NCBI GenBank assembly: GCA_010645155.1
Contig: JAAGOF010000055.1
Location: 1,140,543 to 1,204,542, forward strand
Reading direction: 5' to 3'
DNA from: Tigriopus japonicus
Lineage: Eukaryota; Arthropoda; Copepoda; Harpacticoida; Harpacticidae
DNA: 64,000 bases
The notes below the pieces were generated by a model. That model did no database searches, was not told where the DNA came from, and saw nothing but the letters and a program-made list of their open reading frames with translations. Both the position numbers and the translations under genes were made by a program. Positions 11,412 to 23,976 of the stretch are shown here, one piece after another (position 1 is the stretch's first letter; each line of letters begins with the position of its first letter).

Positions 11412-14244
11412 ATGCATTCAGGGGAGCAAAGTAAGTATGGTACACTAATCCATGAGTAATCAACGATTTTGGGTGTTGTATTAACAAGAATTCGAGAATT
11501 TTTGATCTATTACTATGGGATATGAGGACATTCCCATCCATTCTGACTGATCATTGGGCTTTAGCTATTAAACAACAACACTCATGAGTAGGGACAGGAA
11601 CTTTAGACGAATAAACTTTTTCGTCTTTTTTCATCTTTTTTCGTCTTTTTGACCTTTATTCGTCGCGAATTTTTTTTCGTCTAATTTGGATTTTATTCGT
11701 CTTCTTCGTCTAATTGGCCAAAAATTTGTATTTTCTTGGATTTCTAACTCTTTAAGCGTTTTTTTTTTAAGTTTCCAAGCAAGTAAAAACTTTGAAGAAA
11801 GTTCAACGCCAAAGCTTATAATTTGATCACTTTGATAAAGTGATAATTTGATTGTCCGTTGCGGTTTTGCGCAAACAAAATACAATTCATATTTTTAAAT
11901 TAGCTTGTACTCCTAGAGTTGCTTGACAGACGCAGACAGAAAAGATTTCTATTGGGTTGAAAAAAATCTATGACCATCAAAACAATTATGGTATTTGCAA
12001 ATCTGTTTTAAGTTTAGCTCTACTGAAAACGTTCCTTAAAAAGAAGCATTTTTGAAATTTGTTTTCTATTTGACAAGTGTACTACTGACTAATTCTTGCC
12101 CATTAGGGACATCCCATTTTAAATTTTCTAGATTTCTCCATTTTTACACAAGCAGTCCGGTCAATAGCGATCTATTCGTCTATTGTTTGGGAGTATTTTT
12201 AAAATTTCAGACGTCTTTTTTGTTCGTTTACCCACTTCTGTGTCTTCTTTCTTATAAATCAGTTTTATTCGCATTTTTGGGAAATTGATTCGATTTTTTA
12301 CGTTATGCAAGTTTTTTCCGTTCTTTTTCGCCTAATGGGAATGTAAATGCCAATCGTTCTTGAGCGCGGTTTATTTCTGTATCTGTGATAATTAGCAACA
12401 AACTCTATTGTTTCCGGTTGCTAATTAAGCTTCATGAAAACGCGTTCTGTGATAGCATACCACTTCATTTCGCCATCTCGAACCGATTGCATTGGTACGT
12501 TTTCTCTGATTTAATCATAATTTTAGTTCTCTTATGCTTTATTTTATGAATAGAAACCGTGTCAAAATACCAACTTGACTACATGCGTCTGAAAGCGATC
12601 GGAGGTTTTTACAGGGAACTTTTATTCGTCTTTATTCGTTTAATTTGACAGTTTTATTCGTCTAAACTTCCTGTCCCTACTCATGAGCAAGAGCCGGCGC
12701 CAGCCCCTTTCCACTCACTCACCCTAAGCAGCAACGGAATGACTACTATACAATTTGTTACTATTCCATAACGAGTTCAACCCAACCTAACCTAACTTAA
12801 CCTAATATGACCACACCATTGGGCGAGTAGCTTGAAATGACAAAATAAAGGGAACCCTGCAGGGTTAGGAGATTATTTTCCTGGGAACTCGGAATGCAAA
12901 CTACTCTGGGTTTTGGTATTGGTGAATAAAATACTTATCTAAAATTTTAACCCTTCAAAATTAAGAAGGAGCAAGGACAAAGCATGTATCTGAAGCTCTG
13001 TATGGGAAAGTTTAAGTTTTTTTCCATTTTAAGGATTTTTTTTTTATTTTGGCCATTTTGCGCACTCAATTTTGCAATTTTGGGTTGATTTTTTTTGCAA
13101 TCTCTGTTGGTAACTAGAAGAAAAATAGAGCTTAGTTTAATGTTTCAAAAGGCTAGTTTGGATTGGATCAACATACCTAAGGATAACTTAGCACTTTTGA
13201 ATCTAGATTCCATGTAAAAAATACCTTTTGGATACATTTAGTTCCAGGCAATTGATGGATTCTTGGACAAAAGCTTTTTGTACATATTTGGTCTGCTCAC
13301 ATGGCATGTACAATGTTTCAAATGGCTTTCTTAATCAAACCACATTTGGAATTAACCACGTATTTGTTGATTTTAAAATCAATTGCTCAATTATTCCTTT
13401 GGATCCCCATAAACCAAGTTAACATTTTTCTTCCAGAAATAATTACAATTGGCTTGGTTGGCCTTGGACTGGGGATTTGCGGCCTGGGCCTGTTACAATA
13501 CCACTTATACCACCTTTATGGACGGCTTGAGGATAGGATAGGACGGCTTGAGGATAGGATAGGACGGCTTGAGGAGACCATTTCCACCTTTAATCAGCCT
13601 GCCGATGGGGCTTAGGTTTTTCAAGATGAAGATGATGCTCTTCAACAACAACTGCCACAACAACAGCCATTACCACTTATTGTGGTACACCCTCCTCATC
13701 CTGAACTTCATCCTGAACCTCATCCTGAACCTCATCCTGGAAATGCTTATGCTAATATGAATGGGCATTAGCCTTCAGCAACAAAAGATCAAACGCTCTT
13801 TCTCACTCGATTTTAATTGAACAAGTTCTCTGCTTGGGGTAGTTTTATTGGCCAAATGTCTTGGTAGCCATTTTCTGTCCTAATAAAAAACCAATACCAC
13901 CTTTTTTCTCGTTTCAATCAATGATTCGGTTTTTTGTCAGAAAAATTTCCATGTGTATGGCAATTTTAAGGTAAATTTTGTTGAAATGATCAAAATCTTA
14001 AAACGCCAAAAGTACTCTTATTTTTAGCGTTTTGGGCCTCCCATTGTTGATGATATTGAATTCAACGTCAATGCTCATTTTTAACCCTAGTGTACCCATC
14101 ATAAACCAAGCAAGCTAACAGTTGGTAGGCATTGCCTTGGTTGGTCTGGGACTGGGAATTTGCGGCCTGGGCCTGCTTCAATACCACATTCTTAGACGGT
14201 TGGAGGATATGTCAAGACGGCTAGAGAAACTCATTTCCAGATGA
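11412..14244 (+). CDS. Predicted micropeptide gene with alternative last exons, locus B
   Basis: Exon 1 (11412-11430) encodes MHSGEQ plus one base and ends at donor GTAAGTATG. Two downstream exons match its phase. Exon C (13437-13615, acceptor TTCTTCCAG) completes a Lys codon and gives a 65-aa product. Exon D (14129-14244, acceptor GTTGGTAG) completes a Ser codon and gives a 44-aa product. Both share a glycine-zipper-like hydrophobic segment, LVGLGLGICGLGLLQYH, at about residues 10-29, followed by an amphipathic RLED-rich heptad segment (RLEDRIGRLEDRIGRLEE in C; RRLEDMSRRLEKLIS in D). This predicts a single-pass membrane peptide with a short cytosolic or lumenal coiled coil. I recognise no family. 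A 1.1-kb hAT-like element sits in intron 1. The exon model rests only on frame, phase and recurrence. Confidence 0.45.
11589..12679. mobile_element. 1,091-bp non-autonomous hAT-like element
   Basis: The ends begin TAGGGACAGGAA and match as an inverted repeat over about 27 bp (11589-11615 and 12653-12679) with one mismatch. Flanking duplications CTCATGAG are identical at 11581-11588 and 12680-12687. Subterminal TTATTCGTC/GACGAATAA motifs recur many times near both ends, as expected for transposase-binding sites. No transposase frame is present. It lies inside the predicted intron 1 of the micropeptide gene. Confidence 0.8.
13437..13615 (+). CDS. Alternative last exon C (TM + three RLED heptads)
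   Basis: This exon encodes the hydrophobic GLVGLGLGICGLGLLQYH segment, then GRLEDRI repeated, ending in NQPADGA and TAG at 13613-13615. The GGACGGCTTGAGGATAGGATA unit is a local tandem duplication, so heptad number may vary between alleles. After the stop, the same frame stays open to 13770 with DEDDALQQQLPQQQ and HPEPHPEPHP-type residues, suggesting the stop is recent or read through. Confidence 0.45.
13616..14128 (+). repeat. HPEP tail and spacer shared with locus A
   Basis: The frame downstream of the exon C stop encodes a Gln-rich then Pro/His-rich tail ending GNAYANMNGH and TAG near 13770. A spacer of about 340 bp (AATAAA at about 13881) follows and is a close copy of 7500-7870. Confidence 0.6.
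14129..14244 (+). CDS. Alternative last exon D (TM + short coiled coil)
   Basis: The acceptor GTTGGTAG precedes GC, which with the first-exon A gives AGC (Ser) and keeps frame into IALVGLGLGICGLGLLQYH and a 14-residue basic/acidic heptad tail, with TGA at 14242-14244. It is a near match to 7875-7990 in locus A. Confidence 0.45.
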
Positions 14245-14399
14245 CCGGCTTTTTTTGTTATTTTCGATCATTGTTAAAGATTTTTTGGGTTGATCAGATC
14301 ATTGAAAAATAAGAACACCGAAGTCAAAAAAATAACAATGGCGTATATTCGGATTTCATGCAATGATATTTGAGATGTTGTTGATGAATATTTTTTTGC

Positions 14400-17300
14400 T
14401 CATAGAGCCTTCACTTGATCCTTGATAAAGAGGACAACATTGAACAATTTCACTGCTGGACCTAATTTGAAGCCCATGGATTGAATAAAATCGCTCTGTT
14501 TGAGTAGCAGAAAAGCCTCCCCATCAATTTCCTCATCCTGAATTTTGCTGACAAATTCGGAATTTAGATCTGGGAATAGGGAACGCAACACATTGGCCAG
14601 ATCCTTGGGACCCAAGAGAGCGAATTTCTTTGGATGGTTCTCGAATTTGGCCAACTTCTCTCGAAGGAATTCCGAGTTCTCTTTCCAGTTGAGCCGTTCC
14701 GAATGGAGGCTGTGGCAAAATCGAGGCTGGAAAACTTCCGAGCGAATCTCCTCAGCTCGAGAATCAGATTGTGTCGATGGTCCAAGTGTTCCTGATCTTT
14801 GGAGCAGTTTCTTCAAAGGAGGCTCATGACTACTTCCAGTGGACGAGTGGTCACTGGTGTGTGTGTCCTCGTCAAAGAATCGACGGTTCTTCCGTTTCCG
14901 GCGACCTCCTGATTGTTGATTTGGTTGCGTTGTATTCTGGCCGCCATTAGTGTCGTTGTATCTTGCTTCTAAAACCTGTCTGGACCTGAAATTGAGATTG
15001 GAAAAAAACGAGATGAATTTTCTCCTGTTGCGTGACTGAAAGAAGATGATGTCCAGATGGACGATGACAGTTTTGCAAGTCAAGCACAAAAACCCCATCC
15101 AAAAGAGCTTATTTTGGAGGGAATCTGCGCAATCTCTGATCGAACTAAATATGTCAACTCCGACATGCGGGTTCATATTTATTACGCGTCTTCGAATTTT
15201 TGTCGTGACTCTGGCCAAAATTGAACTCTTTTATGCTCAATGATGTAGGTAGGGCATTTTTCATCGCTTTCCTTCTTGTTCTTCTCAGATGATCTGGGTC
15301 GAGTGGCGAAGCTAATTCATTATCCCGAGCGCGTGTATTCGCTCTTTCAGCACGTTTCAGTCCATTTCCCTCGCTCATTAGAGTGCTTCGTGGCTTTTCT
15401 TTCATTCATGTCTTGTCCCATTGCTCCTCCTTGCTCATGCACAGAGCATCCATTCAAAACTGCACCTCAAAACTGGAGACGTTCAAATTTTATCATTTCA
15501 GACGTCAAACTTGGACATTTTACAACGAAAACGGACAAGATTCTTGCTTTCAACTTGGCCTCGCCCGTTCCACATCTTCAGTGGCTCTTTGTCAAATAAC
15601 TATCAAAGGTGTTTTCTAACCAAGCGCAACGGTAGAAACTTTTCTCAAGAGTTTCTCTGTCCAAGACTATCTGAAGTCGAAGAAGACGAGGGGAAAAAAG
15701 TCTTCCCTTACCTTTCCAAAGTGAGTCCTTGGATTCTATCGGGTAGCGGGGGCTCGACATGCCTATTTTGCGTGGCATATGGACAGGCATTCTCGGCCAT
15801 ATGGGTATTGAATCGAGCTCCTTTCACGTGACCCACACCACGACAACCCGCCACAGGACATGATGCTACACGATTTTGATAGAATTTGATCTCCTCGGGG
15901 GCTGAAATATAAAATTAGCTTCATCATCGTCATGTCAACCATTCCTTCAGGTATGAAGGGGACTCAAAGTAAAGTCTACATTCGAATAGTCGATGCTTGA
16001 AATTCACCAAAATTTCGCTCTTATCCAACTTGGTTGGAAGACGTTTGAAAGCTTTCCGATATGGTCCATTGGCGAATGGACGACAAAGTCGAGCAGAGAG
16101 AGGTCTACATACTAGACTAGCTGGTGGATCGAGCTAAGCGAATATTTCCAATACTCTCTTCACTTTGATAGAGTGAGAAAGAATAATATTTCTTCAACAC
16201 ATTATCGCAGCTCTAAGCCTTGAAATAAAACAGAATCTGTTATCATTTCCAAAAAGGGGAAGGAGGGGCTTGTGCTTCGTGTGCTTTTCATTGTTCCGTT
16301 CGCCCTTCGGCCCTTTTCAGTAGAGCCGGAACCAAACCATGTTCTTGAGTGTTTGAATACGTGGAAAATATGAAAGAGACTACTTACTTAACGGAGGCAT
16401 TAGTGGGTGGTCATTCCGAGCACACCAAGACACGGGATACAGATTGGGAGAGAAATCCTCGAACCACAAATTGTACTCCTCTGGCCATCCATCATATTGG
16501 ATCTAGATTCAACGGGAGGGAAAATACATATACTCTCAAATTAGACTCGGGAGACTGCACCTTAATCAACAGCTCGCCTAGACTGGGATTCATTTCGATG
16601 GATGGCCTTCATGGTTAGTTGGATCAAATACGACATACCTGTAAATGATGGCCTTCAACAGAGGCCACTGAGGCCACACGGATCATCATTGGATTCCGTT
16701 TGTCCACAGCCTCGAGTTTCATTCCAACGCGAAATTCCGATTCCGGAGGTACGGATGTGAATGCATGGGGTGGAACAGCCATCGATCCCGTGATTTCGAG
16801 GTATCGGTCCCACGAGAAAGACTCGCTTGAGTAGCCTGTACAAATATATAAAATGAGAGCAAATGAAAATCCTTTTCAGCTTTTAGACATCTTTGTCTGG
16901 CTTACTTTCATAACTCAAAAATGAAAAAGGAAGCACATTTCTGAGAGAAATTTCTTCTCAAAGTAAGGAATACCTGAGATGTGTGCCGAACTAGGATAAA
17001 TATCTTCAATGTACGTTGGTTGGTGTGCCCGATCAGGGCAACTTAGAATCAACTAAATGCTTCCTATCAAGCTGCCCTCGATTTCCATTGAAGAAAGAGA
17101 TCGATCCATATCAACTTAGAATGCAAGTAATATGGGAACTCTCAATAGGCAAACTTTTTTGTCATTAACGTACAATGTAGAGCCGTAAAATAGATTGAAA
17201 TTGGTTGACAAATTGTCGAAATCTGTTCTTCAAGCTAAACAGAGAAAGTTTGGCTCATGACACCTAAAATGTCGATTAAGACCAGGATATAAATACTATC

Positions 17301-20300
17301 TGATTGATCGAAAACGGATCCAATTCCCTTTTGAATGTCAAGATTTCGAATCGAGAGTCTCAGAAATAAAGCGGGGCTTCCAAATCAAAGGCAGTTCTTG
17401 CGATGTATTTTGTACACAGTCATTGATTGCCCAAGAGATTACTTAACAAACTTTATAATACACTGAGAAGTCTACGAGAACGTTGGAATTTTTAGTCGCA
17501 ATCTAAAGGACTCTTCCCTCCAAGGAAATTGGAGATTTTCTAGAACATTCCTCTCAACTTTTATGCCTTAATGTGATATAAACATTTCAGAATACACCTT
17601 TCATGCAAGATGGGAACACACTCAGGGGGATCTTTTTTATGGTACGCGACAAATGCGAGTACGTAGTCAAAAGAACGGAAGATTGGAACATTCGCTTGAA
17701 GAAGACAAAGTGCACAAGATCGGCACGTGTCCAATCACTACGTTTCTCAAAATGTGGTCCACACACCAATGTCTACCTCAAGAACTAATTCACATGGTAA
17801 ATTAGACTTCCATGCAAAACAAGCATGAAATTGCCTTGAGCGAGAACCACAAACTTCTTCTCGATACCTTCGCGAGGCAATCCTTGCTTTGATGCCAATT
17901 AAGAGCGAGCAGCCTAAGTTTCTTGGTCCCTAGAGAACACAGAAACACACACGCACACTTGATAAGGAACTTTTTCGTTAACGGTAAGCATTGAAGTTTG
18001 AACGGCTATTTTCCAAAATTCATATTTCCATATTTCCTCCTTTGGCTTGATTCTTGGGACGGTCCACAGCCATAATTATTAGGGCAGAAATTCAATTTTT
18101 TTTTTCTTCAATGGCAAATATTGAATTTTATTCAAACTAAGTAAAGTAAAAATATGTTTTCTTGTAGACAACTGAATACCTTTTATCTAAATTGTTGGCA
18201 TATTGTTTCCTACGCCTCCTCAACGAAGGCAACATGCTTCTTCGTTTCATTTCTTGAGTTTTTACGATGGTGGTTATTTTGAAACATCCTTCATTGGATT
18301 TACGATTTACTAAAGAGCATTTGCGCTTTGTGTCGCAAAAGGTTAAGTGGAACTATCGCTTTAGTACGTTTGAAATTTGAAGAAAGATCGGTTAGATCTG
18401 CAACAAGAGAGAATCTTCTAGGTCTTAAGATCCCGTTTTTTACAGGATCGGAGATTCAACTCCTTTGTCTGAGGATCTGGAAACTAATGGAACAAAATAA
18501 TTAATTTGCCTGGCGAGGTTTAAGTCAAGTGGGCTTTTCAACGAAGAAGAATCAAAAACAATTAATTTCCAATGTCAACGAGTTTTCGTGGCAAATTTTG
18601 AGGTGCTTAGCATTCTTTCAATAAAGTAAAGTGGATAACATGTTAGGCTAGCCTCAATTTTCCTATTTTTATGAATGAAACATATAATTACATCACAAAT
18701 AAAACATTGTCACGTCTATGCTTTTGAGAACTCAATAAAATTGGTCAGCAAGTACCGTCAATGTATAAAAGAGATCATTCATGACGTAATTCGAAATTTT
18801 AGGCCAAAGACATTGTTAGAAATCAAATTGACGCATAAGCATCTCATTCAAACAAGTCAATAACGAATAAAAACCTCGTAATTGCCACTAGTGCAAAAAG
18901 CTTTGCCTACCTTTTGGCGGAGTCAACTCAATTCCGTTTTTCTCGCACCACCCAACCGGGTGGATAAATGGACATTTGCTGGGCACAATCCAATAGTCGT
19001 ATGCCATTTCCCACCCATCAAAGTGGATGAGAATCCGCCCGTTGAGCACATTGGTGACGGTGGCGACGCACACGAGACTGGCATTGTGCTTGTCCACGGC
19101 TTCCATTTTCATTCCAATGCGCCAAGTTGCAGAGACATCCGAAACCTGCAACCATAATAACAACAAGAACAATACGGCATCATCGCCAATGACAGGAAGA
19201 CGATCGATCCATCCATGAGGAGCAAATCATACGAAAAATGCATTTTCTTGCTTCGACAGGAATCAGATTCGCTTGAATCTCAAAACTCGCCCACATGATT
19301 TTGCACCATGTGGGTTGGATATCTTCCGAGAGGAGATGGAGAAGTTTGCCTCCGGGATTCGGTGATTGTGGGGTCTACTCTCTCTTTGAAATCTTTGCTC
19401 AGAACCATTCTTGTACCCACTTACTTAGACACAAAATATTTGTAGGGGTTTCAAAAACGCCTGGGGGAAGACAAAGTGAAGCACTGTCGAAGGTTGCATT
19501 TTACCTTTGATGATTGGTTTGGAAATATTTCCGCCGGAGCGGCTTGACTTCTTGTCTCTTCGAGATACGTGTTCCAATCAAAGCTTCGACCTTTAAAACC
19601 TTTGGGTGGCTCGAGGCGTTGCCTATGAGATGAGCAGAACCCTGCAGGAAATATATTCGGAGAATCCATATTTTCCCAAAAATCGTAGGAGTAAGAGTGT
19701 CCGTCGAAGTGCAACCGAAAACGTGAGCCTAAAACCAAAAAAGCAATCAAGATCTGTGGTCATCATTTGGGCCGATTCATGCGATGAGTAATCAACCTAC
19801 CTTGAATATCAGCCACAGTAACCACACAAATCAAGGCTGGATGCTCGGGGTCAATGGCTTCTAGTTTCATCCCCAACTCGAAATGAGGCACCACTTTTTT
19901 GTCTCGCTCATGAACGAATAATCGAGCGGGTGCTGCTTTGGCATTAGTGTATTCTAAATAACGATACCAAGAGAATCCTCTATGAATGTCATACCACGGA
20001 TAGTTTTGATTGAAATGCCCATGGACCTGTTGAAAAGAGCGCCAAAAGCATTAGGTTGTTCAAATGAAGAAAAAAAATCATTTTCATCATTTCTGCCTCA
20101 CATTTCTGCCCTTCGAGCCCTTAACCGAGTGTTTTTCTTCAAACTCGCGGAGTCCTTCTTCCTCCATTTCATCTTGGACATCTTGTTCCTCTTGTTCAAG
20201 CCTTTTCTCACTTTCCCGTTTGTTTTCCGTTTCTTCTTTCTCCTTGCGTTGGGATTCCAATCGTTCCTTTTCCTTTTCCTTCTCCTTCCTTTTGGCTTCT

Positions 20301-22982
20301 CGTCTTTGTCGTTGACAGACCAGTTCGCGTTCTCGTCGAGCCTTTTCTCGGCGTTTCTGACGGATCTTTCCCAGACAATCTCGAGAGCAAGCCGAATCTT
20401 GAAGGAATTCGAACTCTCCGGCCATCGCATAACACCCGCAACCCTGACAACTGACAATCTCATCAGGTCGCACTTGAGGAGGGTTTTTGCTTTTGGTCGA
20501 ATCATCAACCAACTTTGTGGTCTTAACGGCAGCGGTCACTTTTGATGTCGGACCTTTCCCTTGGGACCCCTCATCCACCGGGCCTAAAATGACATGAAGT
20601 CGTCTCCTAATCCTTCAAATTCAGTCAAACCAACTTACTCTCAGGAGCTTCTTCTTTGCAAGTTAAGTCGAGGTCTTCATCCGTTTGTTCATCTGGATCG
20701 TCGGAATTTGTCTCAGAATTGCTTTTCGATGTGTCCTTAATCTCTAGCGCACCAAACTCATTCGACTTGATCTAAAAAGAAGCACAAATGCATTCTGAGG
20801 ATCATTTAGGGAAACTAAAAAGTTTCATTTCAATCTTACGTCTATCTCTTTTTCCTCGATGCTGTCGTCTTTTCCGGTCTCTTCGATACACGCAAATGGA
20901 TCAAACGACACGGGTACATTCAGATCGAGGTTGGGCTTAACCTCTTCTTCCTTCATTTTCAGTGGAAGTTGCACAATGGAGAGCACACTTAAGGATTCCT
21001 TGGCTGTCGCAACTGGCTGTTCATTCACTTCAATTTTATCCATAACCTCTGTTTGCTTGGGACGATCCGGAGTCAGTTCACTAACATCAGATTTAATCTC
21101 GTCCTTCACACTAGTACTTGCTGGCTGTAATCTGACGGGAGAGGCTTTCTTTTCCAACACACTTGGATCTTCCTTGAGAAGATGAGCCGTTTTTCGGCGA
21201 CTACTCGACGCCACACCCAAAGAGCTCACGCCCATTGTTGGGTCAGTGGCATTTCGATTGACTATCACGGGTGATCGAATGATATTCGGTCGCCCAGTCA
21301 TAGGACTCGATGTGACCGAATTCGTGGTTGGAACCTTGATGGGAGCGGTGACTGCAGTGGTAACAACAACTGTAGCAGTCGCTGGGGTTTCTTTAGCGGT
21401 AACGGAAACGGTTTGAGACGGAACATTGGCGAACTGACCGGCATTGAAGGCTAAAAGTTTGGCAGTTTTGGGTTGAAGGATTCCGGGTCTGACTTGTCCT
21501 GGACCCAAAGCGTGAACCTTGGTGAGAATGATGCTTTTGGTTCCCGCAGGCGACCCAATAGTAGTGGTGGTCGCTGTTGAGGCGGTGGCAGTCAGGAACT
21601 TTTGTCTGAGCAAGTTTCCACCCACCAAGGACATCGGAATCTACCGTTTAAAACAGGATCATCAGTGGGATTGTCAAGATAAGACGAGCGATAGGTGTTC
21701 TTATTTTTGAATGGTGTCTCTAGTCACTAAAGATAACGACACATTTCTGATTTCTTCACTACCTAACAAGATGTCACAGAGCACTAACAACAGAACCTGT
21801 GTTCGAACGTATGTACTAAGATACATTTCCAAGGATTCGAGTTAGCAAATACCTGTTTGGCCTCGTAAAGGGAATGCATCACTTTATTTTGCCTTTGGTT
21901 ATTTCATATAGCAGAAAGGGGGTTCATACGAAGGCAAAATGTAGTAAAAATGAAACCAAATAGAAACCATACTGTTCACGTGATGTGTCTATTACTGATT
22001 TTCATATGCACAGCATAAAGTCTAGTAACAGCATCGTAAATTTCTACTAAAGAGCGGGAATTATTAATCATCGGACCATTCCTTCTCATAAGCAACTTTG
22101 CCATCAAAAAACTGTCATAATAGATGCTACAAATTTGTAAAGCTTTTAAAGAAAAGCTTCATCATTGATCACATCAGTGCTCTGCAAAGCCCAGAAGCCA
22201 CAGTTCCACTTTCAGGATGGCTCCTTCTTCAAAGATGAATCAATCTTCTCCTCATGTCTTCGAAAGTAACAATGACAAATCAAGTTTAAATTACCGTCCC
22301 ATTGAAAACAGGATTCGCACCGTTGCAAATCAACACATCTCCAGACGAACAAAACTTGTGGCTAAATAAGTTTTGTTCCTAATGGCACCAATCAACGGAA
22401 TGAGAAACTTAGTCAATGATCCCAATCCCGCCACCCTGAATCTTGTGGTCCTTCATCAAACGACCGAACTTCCTCCTTTAATACATCATATCTTTTTTCC
22501 TTCTAAAATGGCAATCATGATCTAGAGCTCTTATACAATCATTGCATTCTCATCTCAACTCTCTAAAGAACACTAAACTTCATTAACAATAATGAATATG
22601 ATCAATTCGTAGTTTCACTTTTGAACCATAAAATTACTTCTTTTGATACAAGGAAAACTATTGATTTTCTCTCTCATGTTAAATCGCCAATCTATGATGA
22701 TTACCTGTCCTTGGGGCACCACCTGGATTTGAACCGGAACCACTTTGGCTCCACCTAAAAGGGCCGCGGTCTTGGCCGTTCCACCCGATCCATCCAACAC
22801 CTGGGAAATCTCATAAAATCATAACCTCATAAAATCCCATCCACTGAAATGGCTTTCTAATGTAACGTTTTAATCCTTACCAAAGTGGGCCGGGCCACAA
22901 TGGGCTCACCCAAGGGAACGGACACGCCCTCATTGGGCTTTTTCTCGGGAATGGATTCATTCGGAGTCTCGGTCGGATCCAT
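14400..22982 (-). CDS. l(3)mbt: Lethal(3)malignant brain tumor (MBT-repeat chromatin reader)
   Basis: Twelve exons join in frame to 1128 aa: 22881-22982, 22705-22800, 20840-21640, 20639-20771, 20102-20583, 19801-20026, 19505-19728, 18911-19145, 16639-16835, 16388-16502, 15712-15901, 14400-14985. Every boundary is GT/AG with matching phase. Domains in order are a Ser/Thr/Ala-rich N-terminus, an FCS-type zinc finger (C423, C426, C443, C447), a highly charged R/K/E helix (about 448-535), MBT1 (about 558-650), MBT2 (about 664-766), MBT3 (about 772-866), a C2HC finger (CPVAGC...GHVKG...H...CPY, about 880-910) and a C-terminal SAM domain (about 1060-1125). The MBT2 methyl-lysine pocket residues are kept: D706, F730, W733, Y737. 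The family binds mono- and dimethyl-lysine histones and represses transcription in the nucleus. The FCS finger with C2HC and SAM is the fly-type arrangement. The start is the first ATG of the earliest exon found; a 5' non-coding exon is possible. Confidence 0.93.
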
Positions 22983-23968
22983 GCCTGTTCAATAAAGTGT
23001 CATATTGAAAGAATAAATACATCAAAAGTGGTAAGAATGACTCAATGAACAAAATGATGGTCAAATCTGATGAGAGGTACCATTATTTTCAAAATGAAAC
23101 TAACATAAATCATGACTCTTCTTGAGCTATGATATTTTTTTGCGACAGTTCGATTGTAGTGAATTTGTACAGAACAAGGACCAAGATAATTACCTGAATG
23201 GATTCGATGGGAGCTGGTGAGAGATTAGAGAGGCACTCAAGGTCCTAGATTCGGGTTGTGGGGTTTCACGGGTTCGATTCTCATTACTTGGATATTATAC
23301 ACACACGTTCTTGTAGCAATCTTTGACTCTGCAAACTATCACGCCAGCTTTGACCAATCTGCTAAGTCAGAAGAGCCAAGAACTTGGAAAACTGAAACTG
23401 AAAATTACTTTTTTGTATCAAGAAGTTTAAAGAGTTGATTAACCTTAACTGCAAACTTTTAAGTAGGTGCAGATATGCTAGCATTTTTAAAGCTTTTAAG
23501 TATTCAAGCAGGGGAAAATAGACAGTCAAAAGTGGTAAAACTTCTTGGCTCTTGAGGATAATTTGAATAGAGGAGGGAAAATGGCTAGGTGAATCGGTTT
23601 GGAATCGAAAGTCAAGCTATCGGAAGACTTTTACCACAGTAATAGATAGCTTTAGGACAAATGGTGTATCCGAAGACCATTAGACTTATTGGTCGGTATA
23701 TTTTTGGGTTATGAAGAAAATTAGAATTTCGTTGGATGTGCAATTTGAAAACGAACAAGAGCGTGACAAACGGATATTCTCGAAACCTCGATAACGGAGA
23801 AAGGTTCAATTAGTACGGTAAAATTCTTTTGCGAAAAATTTAGTCAAGAAAATGAGAAAGGGCGACCTTTTGTACATCTCCTTACACAAAAAAGAAGGTT
23901 GGAGTAGCTTTCCGAATTTTCCAAATTTCGACATCACGTACCGACCGTAAATTTGGCATGAAGAAACA
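22983..23968. other. Intergenic DNA with a B-box-like site
   Basis: No coding exon is recognised. At about 23230-23285 the sequence AAGGTCCTAGATTCGGG...ACGGGTTCGATTCTC resembles the 3' half of a tRNA or SINE head (B box GGTTCGATTC). No 5' half is visible. Confidence 0.35.
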
Positions 23969-23976
23969 ATCTAGAT

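Noticed and set aside
19982..20545. 187-codon plus frame rich in Phe/Leu and Ser
   Set aside because: It is the antisense shadow of the charged R/K/E exon of l(3)mbt.
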